Shown: piece after piece, positions 1-5,262 of the stretch
How positions within the stretch are numbered: position 1 is the stretch's first letter
Layout of the letters: every line of letters begins with the position of its first letter
Assembly: GCA_003501565.1 (NCBI GenBank)
Contig: DNPC01000146.1
Location: forward strand, 1 to 5,262
Direction of reading: 5' to 3'
Length of the DNA stretch: 5,262 nt
Source of the DNA: Planctomycetaceae bacterium
GTDB taxonomy: Bacteria > Planctomycetota > Planctomycetia > Pirellulales > Pirellulaceae
Notes under the pieces: model-generated
What the model saw: only the letters and a program-made list of their open reading frames with translations
The model's database searches: none
Told to the model about the DNA's origin: nothing
Program-made: the position numbers and the translations under genes

Positions 1-507
1 CCACAGGGAGAAGCAGGCCTGTTGGAAATCCGAGGGCCAAACGTGATGCAAGGTTACCTTAAACAACCGGAACTAACTGCCGCTGCGATGCACGACGATT
101 GGTATCGAACCGGTGACATGGCGAAAATCGATAGCGATGGTTTCATCCACATCACCGGCCGCGTCAGTCGATTCTCGAAGATTGGCGGCGAGATGGTCCC
201 GCACATCCAAATTGAGGAGCATTTGGCAGAACAGTTGGGCGAAGATGAAGAGGGCACGTTGCGAGTGGCGGTTACAGCTGTCCCAGATCCCAAACGAGGT
301 GAACGTCTGATCGTACTGTACACTCCCGAAGACGCTTCGCCGGAACAGCTCATCAAGGGGCTCTCGGCGGCGGGCCTACCAAACATTTACCTCCCTACTC
401 CCGAGTCGTTCTTGCGTGTTGACGAAATCCCTGTACTCGGCAGTGGCAAGCTTGATCTTTCGGCTCTCAAACGCACCGCCCAAGAACATTTCGGGATACC
501 CGAGTAA
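1..507 (+). CDS. aas: Aas-like acyl-ACP synthetase / 2-acyl-GPE acyltransferase, C-terminal part (5' truncated by window edge)
   Basis: This is the last 168 residues of an AMP-forming adenylating enzyme; the frame is open back to base 1, so the start lies outside the window. The visible part is the end of the ANL core plus the mobile C-terminal domain. It has YRTGD at residues 35-39, where the Asp binds the ribose of ATP, and the hinge/A8 motif GRVSRFSKIGGEMV at about 53-66. It ends with LGSGK, whose Lys150 is in the place of the catalytic A10 lysine. The A8 form RFxKIxGEMV and the LGSGKxD ending closely match E. coli Aas as I recall it, rather than general acyl-CoA synthetases. Known members activate a fatty acid, load it on ACP and reacylate lysophosphatidylethanolamine at the inner membrane; E. 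coli Aas also carries an N-terminal PlsC-type acyltransferase domain. Whether that domain exists here cannot be seen. The gene converges on epmA, 207 bp away. A stand-alone acyl-ACP synthetase is the main alternative. Confidence 0.8.
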   Translation, partial: PQGEAGLLEIRGPNVMQGYLKQPELTAAAMHDDWYRTGDMAKIDSDGFIHITGRVSRFSKIGGEMVPHIQIEEHLAEQLGEDEEGTLRVAVTAVPDPKRGERLIVLYTPEDASPEQLIKGLSAAGLPNIYLPTPESFLRVDEIPVLGSGKLDLSALKRTAQEHFGIPE

Positions 508-613
508 TTCAGTCTTGGTTTCCGAGATCTGCCATTCCGATGCGGCCCTCAACTCGGGACTGCGTAGGTGGCCAAAAGAAATTACTCGGCATAGTCACCA
601 GCAACAGAGCAGC

Positions 614-639
614 TACTGGTAACGGCACTGACACCGGTA
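614..639. repeat. Inverted repeat, 7-bp stem with 12-nt loop
   Basis: TACTGGT at 614-620 pairs with ACCGGTA at 633-639 through six Watson-Crick pairs and one G-U pair, around a 12-nt loop. No T run follows, so it is weak as an intrinsic terminator alone. It lies about 110 bp after the aas-like stop codon and just before a stronger hairpin. Confidence 0.3.
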
Positions 640-659
640 ACGAAGCAGCATGAATAACA

Positions 660-689
660 GTCAGTCGCGTTGTTCACTTAGCGACTGAC
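660..689. terminator. Candidate bidirectional terminator hairpin between converging genes
   Basis: GTCAGTCGC at 660-668 and GCGACTGAC at 681-689 form a perfect 9-bp inverted repeat with a 12-nt loop. Its position between the ends of two convergent genes, 26 bp past the epmA stop codon on the minus strand, fits a shared terminator. Neither side has a long T tract: the minus-strand side reads TGTTATTCA and the plus-strand side AGTCAATCT. It is therefore not a textbook Rho-independent terminator and could instead be an RNA 3'-end stabiliser. Confidence 0.45.
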
Positions 690-714
690 AGTCAATCTAT
701 CGCGCGAGTCGAAA

Positions 715-1743
715 TCACGCTCGTTGAATCGGAAATGGCATAACCTGGTCAATCGTATCTTGGCCTAAAGCTGCCATAACAAGTCGGTCGATTCCAACAG
801 CACAGCCGGAACACGCCGGCAAGCCAGCCCGCATCGCGTCGAGTAAAAAGCTGTCTTCAGGTAGTGGCCTGTGACCATCTTCGATCCGCTGGGCGTTGAC
901 ACGTCGGTTGCGAGACTCGAGCTCCGACGCATCAGTCAGCTCGCAATATCCATTGGCTAGCTCCACACCATTCCAAAACAGCTCGAATCGTTCAGCAGTT
1001 TCGGAGTCTTCATCAGACACTCGGGCTAAGGCAGCCTGATTGACCGGATAGTTGGAAATAACAGTTGGTCTACCAATGCCTAGCGTGGGCTCGATCAGCT
1101 GGGAAAATATCAGGTTCAACCATTCGTCTTTCTCCGCAGTCCAGTCCGAATCTACATCCAAGTTCCCGCCTGCGAAAGCAGACAATTCGGTTGCAGTCGC
1201 AATGACTGGATCTAGCCCCGTTTTTTGCGTGAAGACCTCGCGATACGTGGTGACGTTTGGCTGACCGCAATCGACAGCAGCGTCGATTACCTCACCAAGC
1301 AATTGGATACCAGCTGCTTGGTCATCGCCCACGCGGTACCACTCCAGCATCGTAAACTCAATGTTGTGCTTGTGCCCCACCTCTGTCGCGCGGTAGGCGG
1401 GCCCGATTTGGTAGATCGCCTGCATTCCAGATGCAACCAAGCGTTTCATAGCAAATTCTGGTGACGTCTGCAGGAACCAGCTGCTGTCTTTGCGGGCGGG
1501 GCCCGCCGTTTCCGCTGATAGACCAAGGTTTTCTGCCGATAGCCAAACTGGTTCGATGTGACGATCGACAACTGTGTGCCGGCAAATTGTCGGCGTGTGA
1601 ACTTCGATGAAGTTGTGTTCGTTAAAAAACCTACGCAGTCGCCAAACCAACTGTCCCCGGGCGGTCAGTGTTTCGACCGACGCGGTTGACGCCCATTGGA
1701 CGCAGGGTTGTTTGGGTTGAGTCCTGGAGCTGTCATCGGCCAT
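715..1743 (-). CDS. epmA: EF-P--(R)-beta-lysine ligase EpmA (PoxA/GenX/YjeA)
   Basis: The 342-residue protein is a class II lysyl-tRNA synthetase-like catalytic domain without the N-terminal anticodon-binding domain. This matches EpmA (about 325 aa in E. coli) and not LysRS (about 500 aa). Visible features in order: the motif 1 helix and strand at about 27-57 (EVHTPT at 47-52); LQTSPEFAMKR at 91-101, containing the conserved Ser of the substrate pocket; a motif 2 region at 114-137 with R118, E121 and the block HNIEFTMLEWYR; the substrate-binding block VELANGYCELTDA at 260-272; and motif 3 CSGCAVGIDRLVM at 311-323. Ala315 lies where EpmA carries Ala and LysRS carries Gly, a position linked to (R)-beta-lysine preference. 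Known EpmA proteins use ATP to attach (R)-beta-lysine to a conserved lysine of elongation factor P, which helps ribosomes pass polyproline stretches. The ATG start gives a sensible short N-terminal extension, although no strong Shine-Dalgarno precedes it. Neither efp nor epmB is visible here; both genes should be elsewhere if the pathway is complete. Confidence 0.92.
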   Translation of the reverse strand: MADDSSRTQPKQPCVQWASTASVETLTARGQLVWRLRRFFNEHNFIEVHTPTICRHTVVDRHIEPVWLSAENLGLSAETAGPARKDSSWFLQTSPEFAMKRLVASGMQAIYQIGPAYRATEVGHKHNIEFTMLEWYRVGDDQAAGIQLLGEVIDAAVDCGQPNVTTYREVFTQKTGLDPVIATATELSAFAGGNLDVDSDWTAEKDEWLNLIFSQLIEPTLGIGRPTVISNYPVNQAALARVSDEDSETAERFELFWNGVELANGYCELTDASELESRNRRVNAQRIEDGHRPLPEDSFLLDAMRAGLPACSGCAVGIDRLVMAALGQDTIDQVMPFPIQRA

Positions 1744-1890
1744 CGGTTGATTTTTTCACTAAGTGGTCGTAGCAGTGCATTTTCCGTGGCGGCGGAAGAC
1801 CACCAAACCGACGAACGGGCAAATCAAGCTCATCGCTGCGCCTTTCGATTCAGCCAGGACTCATTGTTCGCCCATCGGGCTCACACCTGC

Positions 1891-1914
1891 AGCGGACTCG
1901 GGCAGTAGCGGACT
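1891..1914. repeat. Direct repeat AGCGGACT x2
   Basis: AGCGGACT occurs at 1891-1898 and again at 1907-1914, 16 bp apart start to start, and the second copy overlaps the candidate -35 element. Such spacing could suit a regulator binding site, but an 8-bp repeat can arise by chance. Confidence 0.25.
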
Positions 1915-1937
1915 TTAGCTCGGTAACAGACTATAAT
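1909..1937 (+). promoter_or_regulatory. Candidate sigma-70-type promoter for the F-like gene
   Basis: A perfect TATAAT is at 1932-1937. At the optimal 17-nt spacing upstream is CGGACT (1909-1914), which matches the TTGACA consensus only at its central GAC. Transcription would start near 1943-1945, leaving about 70 nt of leader before the ATG at 2014. The weak -35 suggests a modest or activator-dependent promoter. The call rests on sequence match only. Confidence 0.45.
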
Positions 1938-2013
1938 TTGCGTGTTCTTGTCTTACCACGGTGTTGGTATCTACGCCGATGGTGCCCAATACGCTTCTTC
2001 GGATCTGCGCCGA

Positions 2014-3027
2014 ATGAGACTTCGCGATCTAACCGAATTTTGTCGCCGCATGGGAATTAGCCTTAAGGCGGGCGTCGACATTTTGAAGGTGCTGCAAAAC
2101 GAAACCGGCGCGGGAACTCAACAACATCGCCAGGTAATGGGGCGTGTTCGCGAGAAAATCGTTGAGGGCAATTCGCTAACGAAAGCGATGGTGTCAGAAA
2201 AGAAGTACTTTCCGCCGCTGCTGATTCAAATGGTGCATGCCAGCGAGATGAGTGGACGGCTTGAAAGCATGTTCTTGTACATGGCCCAATACTACGCCGA
2301 TTTGAAAAAGTCACGCTCTGAATTTCTCGGCAAAATTGCCTGGCCAGTTTTTCAACTTGGCATGGCGGTCGTCATTATCGGAGTCGTCATTCTCATCCAG
2401 GCGATCGTGTCACCGGGGCAGGACACCTACGACGCTACCGCACTTGGCCTGCGTGGCTACGACGGATTTGTCCGCTACTGCATCATTGTGACGGTCTTGT
2501 TCGGATCTTTAGGCGTGGTCATTTGGGGTGTTTGGAAGAACTGGTTCAACTGTCACCGCATCTTGATGCCGCTGGTTCAACGTATACCGACTATTGGAAC
2601 CGCTTTGGTGACGCTTGGCCTGTCACGCTTGAGCATGACACTTTCAATGCTTTTGAATGCGGGTGTTGAGGCGCAGCGCAGTCTCAAGCAGGCATTCTTG
2701 GCGACTGGCAACTACTACTACATCAGCGGTATGGATCGCGCGCTGGAGGTCATCGGAAAGGGGCAGAGTTTTGGCGATGCATTCGATGCTGCCGAGGTAT
2801 TACCGCGTGAGTTCGTCGATGCGGTCAAAGTGGGTGAATTGAGCGGGACTGAAACGGAGTCCCTCGATCATCTTGCCGAGCAATATCGCGAGCGTGGGCA
2901 AGCCGCTTTATCGACACTTGCCACAGTGGCTGGCATGGCAATCTGGTTATCGATACTGATGATTCTTGCCTTCATCGTGCTTCGCATGGCGCTTCAGTAC
3001 ATCGGTCTTTTGACGTCGCTTACGTAG
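2014..3027 (+). CDS. Type II secretion / type IV pilus F (GspF/PilC) family inner-membrane protein
   Basis: From ATG 2014 the product is 337 residues with the usual F-family plan of two homologous cytoplasmic helical domains and three membrane segments. Domain 1 runs from about 4 to 105 (LTEFCRRMG, then FPPLLIQMVHASEMSGRLESM near 66-86, containing the family E-x-SG signature). TM1 is at about 108-132 and TM2 at about 154-175. Domain 2 runs from about 202 to 300, with the matching signature LPREFVDAVKVGELSG near 263-278, and TM3 at about 302-325. Family members form the inner-membrane platform that couples the assembly ATPase to pseudopilin or pilin polymerisation. At about 340 aa it is shorter than typical GspF/PilC (about 400 aa), as I recall for many planctomycete paralogues. 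No ATPase, pseudopilin or secretin gene is adjacent, so the system it serves is unknown. An alternative GTG at 1942 would add 24 residues (361 aa). I prefer 2014 because the candidate -10 box ends only four bases before that GTG and family homology begins at about 2014. Neither start has a strong Shine-Dalgarno. Confidence 0.85.
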   Translation: MRLRDLTEFCRRMGISLKAGVDILKVLQNETGAGTQQHRQVMGRVREKIVEGNSLTKAMVSEKKYFPPLLIQMVHASEMSGRLESMFLYMAQYYADLKKSRSEFLGKIAWPVFQLGMAVVIIGVVILIQAIVSPGQDTYDATALGLRGYDGFVRYCIIVTVLFGSLGVVIWGVWKNWFNCHRILMPLVQRIPTIGTALVTLGLSRLSMTLSMLLNAGVEAQRSLKQAFLATGNYYYISGMDRALEVIGKGQSFGDAFDAAEVLPREFVDAVKVGELSGTETESLDHLAEQYRERGQAALSTLATVAGMAIWLSILMILAFIVLRMALQYIGLLTSLT

Positions 3028-3206
3028 CATCTTTTTCAAGCGCGGACCGCGTCGAGGTCTGCTACCGCAGGTGATGACACTCGCTCTTGAAGGATCTCTG
3101 TCGCCCGCCAACAATTCCGATCGGTCGGTGTGTTATCGCAAATCGACCAAACGGATCGACGCAGCAATCACACCTTCTGCAATGCTAGCAACTCCTTGAA
3201 TACGTG

Positions 3207-3235
3207 TGGGCAGCTAAGACTCGTTTTGCTACAAA
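3207..3235 (+). promoter_or_regulatory. Weak candidate promoter upstream of the exported-protein gene
   Basis: TGGGCA (3207-3212, 4/6 to TTGACA) and TACAAA (3230-3235, 4/6 to TATAAT) are 17 nt apart, and a TG one base before the -10 box gives an extended -10 form. The start of transcription would be near 3242, leaving a leader of about 97 nt. Matches of this quality are common by chance. Confidence 0.2.
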
Positions 3236-3327
3236 CCTATTGGGCGACTGTACCTACGCGTCATACAGGTGCAAGCCGTCGAAATTGTTGCCAAATGCAT
3301 TGCGCCCAAAGCGGCCGCTGATACCGC

Positions 3328-3331
3328 AAGG
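3328..3331 (+). promoter_or_regulatory. Shine-Dalgarno AAGG for the exported-protein gene
   Basis: AAGG ends 7 nt before the ATG at 3339. This is the best-placed Shine-Dalgarno in the window, and it favours 3339 over the second in-frame ATG at 3378, which lies inside the signal-peptide coding region. Confidence 0.5.
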
Positions 3332-3338
3332 TCCACCC

Positions 3339-3446
3339 ATGTTTCGCGGGCACGGAAGTCCACCGAACACAAAACGCATGCTCACCCACAGTCTAATTGC
3401 TGTAGCTGCATGTCTGTGCGCGGTGACAACCGGATCTGCAACCGCA
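3339..3446 (+). other. Sec signal peptide coding region of the exported protein
   Basis: These 36 codons encode a basic n-region ending in KRM, a hydrophobic stretch LIAVAACLCAVTTG, and an A-T-A cleavage site before Gln37. The product is predicted to leave the cytoplasm through Sec. Initiation at the ATG at 3378 would drop the KR pair just before it and leave a poorer n-region. Confidence 0.7.
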
Positions 3447-5262
3447 CAGGAAACTCCTCAGGATCAATCGTCATCAAACATTACGTGTGAATTACGTTTC
3501 GTCTGGGGAAGTACTTCACCTAGCCAATTTGAAGCGATCCTGGAGATCGATCAGGGGTCACTAGGAGTCGTTCGCAATCTTAGCCTCCAGCCTGATTCGA
3601 TCGGCAGGGCAGTCGCGAGCAGTCCAACTAAGCTTGAGTTTCGCCCCTATTCGTCCAGTACGTTCGGTGGCTACGACCTGCGAATCACCGCGCCTCCGAG
3701 CGCTCGAATCTCAATCCAAGCAACGAACATCGAGGGTGAAACCACTTCCCATAATGCGATCGTTTCGGAACTGTTAAACGGAACGTGGGTCCGGCCACTA
3801 GGCAATAGTGGTGGGCGCGTTGCGTTTGAACGGCAGATGTACGACCGACTACAGGTTGATTTAGGTAACGAACAGACGATCCTCTCACCAGGAGAATCGT
3901 TTACGACCGCTGTAAAGGGTAGTTTGACTGGTCTGGAACCCGGCACTTATTGGCTTGAAACGCAATTCGCGGGGGCTAAGCCGCTAGATAGTCGGCGCGT
4001 TAGCGTCGACGAGTCAGGCAGTTTTCCTGCCGAATTTATCCCCATGATTGCTCCGGAAACTGCCGGTCCGCATTTGCTGGAATTCACGCTATCCCCCAGT
4101 CGCTTCTTACCATCGGTAATTGCGCCTCCCGAGGAGATCACGCGCCGCTTGGATATCGTTGTCGTTGACCGGAGCCAAAAACTTGCTGAGATCGGCAACT
4201 GGATTCCGCTGGCAGAAATTGACGCTTATCAAGCTAGTCAACCGGGGAGCCTCGCTTGGCTGACCCCCGAACAGATACGCAACACATGGCCGATCCAGAC
4301 TGTGACTGATGTGACTCACCGGCTCACCGTAGCAAGCCTCGGTTCTAACAACCCCCTTGCCGGTAGTTTTGTAACGCCCACAGTGCACGGGCAAGTCAAC
4401 AAACGAAATGTCAGGACTACGCCTGGGCCGCAGACAGACGGTATCGCGATTCGATGTTTGTCTATGACGCCAGGTTCGCACTTGACGATCCCGATCGACA
4501 ACTTGGCACCCGGGCAGCCGCACCGCCTGGTCGTCGACATACCTATTGACGAACCGATGCGCTTGGCCCTGTTGCTTGATCGCAACGGCACGCACAATGG
4601 CACTTCGGCGCAAACGGCAATCGAATTGTTGCCCCAAGACTGCCGGAATGACGGCAGTTTGGCTAGCCACGACTTAATCTTTTGGCCTGAGACGAGTTCG
4701 ACGGAACTGACTATCGCCAATGCGCACTCTCAGTGGAACAGCTCCGTCAAGACGATTCATGTCGAGCAAGCAGAACTGATCGCCCCCGACGTAGCCGCTA
4801 GTGTTGTCGGACAGGCATCAACGCCAGGATCGACAAACGCGGCAGGTACCCGAGAACAGGAAAGCCAAAAGGGACGCCACGGAAGTATTTACCTCAATCA
4901 GCCAATTTTGGCAGATAGTTTTGGAGTTCGCCGTACGGTAGATCCTGCCACGGGGCGTCGCTATGAGTCCTGGCAAACCTGGTACACAGCTGCGAAGCGC
5001 CTGCATCAATTAATGGGTTGGAAACAGGCCGACACGCTCTACATTACCGTCGGTTCCAACGGAGGCGCCATCTGTATCAACCCGGCATTGTCAGCGACAC
5101 TACGCTTCGACTCCGGGCCTTTCTTTTCAGACGGACGTAGTCCACAAGCGAAGGACATTGTCGAATTATTGCTGTTGTTGGCCGACAGCAATGATCGCAG
5201 AGTCATCTTGATGCTGAACCTTGATTCGCCAATTGAGAGTCTTGAATCTGTTTCACTAGCGG
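3339..5262 (+). CDS. Large exported protein of unknown function, beta-rich domains then a possible TIM-barrel-like domain (3' truncated by window edge)
   Basis: The frame stays open for 641 codons from ATG 3339 to the right edge, with no stop seen. A Sec signal peptide is clear: basic TKR at 11-13, a hydrophobic core at about 18-31, and likely cleavage after SATA (Ala36, before Gln37). VAAC24 resembles a lipobox but falls mid-core, so a lipoprotein is less likely. Residues 48 to about 270 are beta-rich, and the part around 192-252 (LTGLEPGTYWLETQF, then SGSFPAEF) looks like an Ig/FN3-type fold. Residues from about 365 to 480 look like a second beta-sandwich, perhaps carbohydrate-binding-like, with PGQPHRLVVDIP and DLIFWPE. 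A Ser/Thr/Ala/Gln/Gly-rich linker spans about 485-515. From 541 the pattern turns alpha/beta: WYTAAKRLHQLMGWKQADTL, then YITVGSNGGAI, LRFDSGPFFSDG, KDIVELLLLLA and RRVILMLNLD. That alternation suggests the start of a TIM barrel related to glycoside-hydrolase-like proteins, which is inference from pattern only. No catalytic residues can be assigned. Opposite-strand frames here, up to 187 codons, appear to be shadows. Confidence 0.8.
   Translation, partial: MFRGHGSPPNTKRMLTHSLIAVAACLCAVTTGSATAQETPQDQSSSNITCELRFVWGSTSPSQFEAILEIDQGSLGVVRNLSLQPDSIGRAVASSPTKLEFRPYSSSTFGGYDLRITAPPSARISIQATNIEGETTSHNAIVSELLNGTWVRPLGNSGGRVAFERQMYDRLQVDLGNEQTILSPGESFTTAVKGSLTGLEPGTYWLETQFAGAKPLDSRRVSVDESGSFPAEFIPMIAPETAGPHLLEFTLSPSRFLPSVIAPPEEITRRLDIVVVDRSQKLAEIGNWIPLAEIDAYQASQPGSLAWLTPEQIRNTWPIQTVTDVTHRLTVASLGSNNPLAGSFVTPTVHGQVNKRNVRTTPGPQTDGIAIRCLSMTPGSHLTIPIDNLAPGQPHRLVVDIPIDEPMRLALLLDRNGTHNGTSAQTAIELLPQDCRNDGSLASHDLIFWPETSSTELTIANAHSQWNSSVKTIHVEQAELIAPDVAASVVGQASTPGSTNAAGTREQESQKGRHGSIYLNQPILADSFGVRRTVDPATGRRYESWQTWYTAAKRLHQLMGWKQADTLYITVGSNGGAICINPALSATLRFDSGPFFSDGRSPQAKDIVELLLLLADSNDRRVILMLNLDSPIESLESVSLA

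Larger units (their letters stand above)
508..714. other. Convergent intergenic region between aas-like gene and epmA
   Basis: This 207-bp gap lies between two converging stop codons. I find no credible coding sequence in it. A short frame that starts inside the upstream gene and runs to about 622 has no recognisable features. The right half holds two inverted repeats, listed separately, and a short direct repeat GGTAACG at 618-624 and 636-642. Transcription termination of both flanking genes is the simplest role. Confidence 0.6.
1744..2013. other. Divergent intergenic region between epmA and the F-like gene
   Basis: The stretch separates two divergently transcribed genes and should hold both promoters. 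On the + strand a good -10 box occurs at 1932-1937. I could not find a convincing promoter for epmA on the minus strand. An 8-bp direct repeat AGCGGACT lies at 1891-1898 and 1907-1914. Bases 1942-2013 are in frame with the downstream gene and could add 24 codons from a GTG. I see no separate gene here. Confidence 0.5.
3028..3338. other. Non-coding gap between the F-like gene and the exported-protein gene
   Basis: These 311 bases hold no gene I can support. The longest small frames (for example 3074-3199, 41 codons from an ATG, and 3130-3321 from a GTG) lack a usable Shine-Dalgarno and recognisable composition. A near-palindrome CGCGGACCGCG at 3041-3051 follows the upstream stop, but it has a one-base centre and no T run. 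A possible promoter for the next gene at 3207-3235 is listed separately. No tRNA or repeat was seen. Confidence 0.5.

Noticed and set aside
1495..1507. GC-rich inverted repeat GGCGGG-G-CCCGCC
   Set aside because: It lies inside epmA, has a one-base centre and no T tract; coding for Gly-Pro-Ala-Arg explains it.
3041..3051. Near-palindrome CGCGGACCGCG as a terminator for the F-like gene
   Set aside because: The loop would be too small for the full stem and no T run follows, so there is not enough support to call it a terminator.
3074..3199. 41-codon + strand frame in the gap after the F-like gene
   Set aside because: The only upstream AGG lies 2 nt from the ATG, too close to act as a ribosome-binding site, and the peptide has no recognisable feature.
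3399..3410. Lipobox-like VAAC (residues 21-24) in the exported protein
   Set aside because: The Cys is in the middle of the hydrophobic core, which continues to a good signal peptidase I site at A-T-A before Gln37, so ordinary Sec cleavage is more likely.
3269..3490. 73-codon + strand frame overlapping the signal-peptide region
   Set aside because: It overlaps the exported-protein gene in another frame. That gene has a Shine-Dalgarno and a clear signal peptide, while this frame has neither.
4107..4670. 187-codon open frame on the minus strand
   Set aside because: It lies entirely opposite the long exported-protein gene, shows no recognisable domain, and is Arg/Val-rich as expected of an antisense shadow.
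1..5262. Mobile element, CRISPR array, tRNA or phage/defence island
   Set aside because: No transposase, integrase, terminal inverted repeats, spaced repeat array or tRNA cloverleaf was seen, and the recognised genes are ordinary chromosomal ones.

Overview
The window looks like a stretch of chromosome from a planctomycete, most likely a Rhodopirellula/Pirellulales-type marine bacterium. I infer this from the protein sequences: a stand-alone type II secretion F-like protein, a large exported beta-rich protein of a kind I associate with planctomycetes, moderate GC, long non-coding gaps and weak Shine-Dalgarno signals. No rRNA or other marker gene is present, so the taxonomic call is tentative.

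Layout. (1) Positions 1-507, + strand: the 3' end of an AMP-forming acyl-ACP synthetase / 2-acyl-glycerophosphoethanolamine acyltransferase (Aas-like) gene, cut by the left edge. (2) 508-714: a convergent intergenic gap with two hairpin-forming inverted repeats, a plausible shared terminator. (3) 715-1743, - strand: a complete epmA (poxA/genX/yjeA) gene, encoding the LysRS-like ligase that puts (R)-beta-lysine on elongation factor P. (4) 1744-2013: a divergent intergenic region with a perfect TATAAT box and an 8-bp direct repeat. (5) 2014-3027 (or from GTG 1942), + strand: a type II secretion / type IV pilus F (GspF/PilC) family inner-membrane protein. (6) 3028-3338: a non-coding gap. (7) 3339 to beyond the right edge, + strand: a long exported protein of unknown function. 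It has a Sec signal peptide, beta-rich domains, a low-complexity linker, and then the start of an alpha/beta domain that may be a TIM-barrel glycoside-hydrolase-like fold.

The genes do not form an obvious operon. Aas-like and epmA converge, and epmA and the F-like gene diverge. The F-like gene and the exported protein share a strand but are 311 bp apart. The functions are membrane phospholipid repair, translation-factor modification, a secretion/pilus platform subunit, and a secreted or periplasmic protein. I see no mobile element, CRISPR array, tRNA or rRNA, and no convincing new multi-gene system. The least explained item is the long exported protein, which stays open for 641 codons to the right edge.
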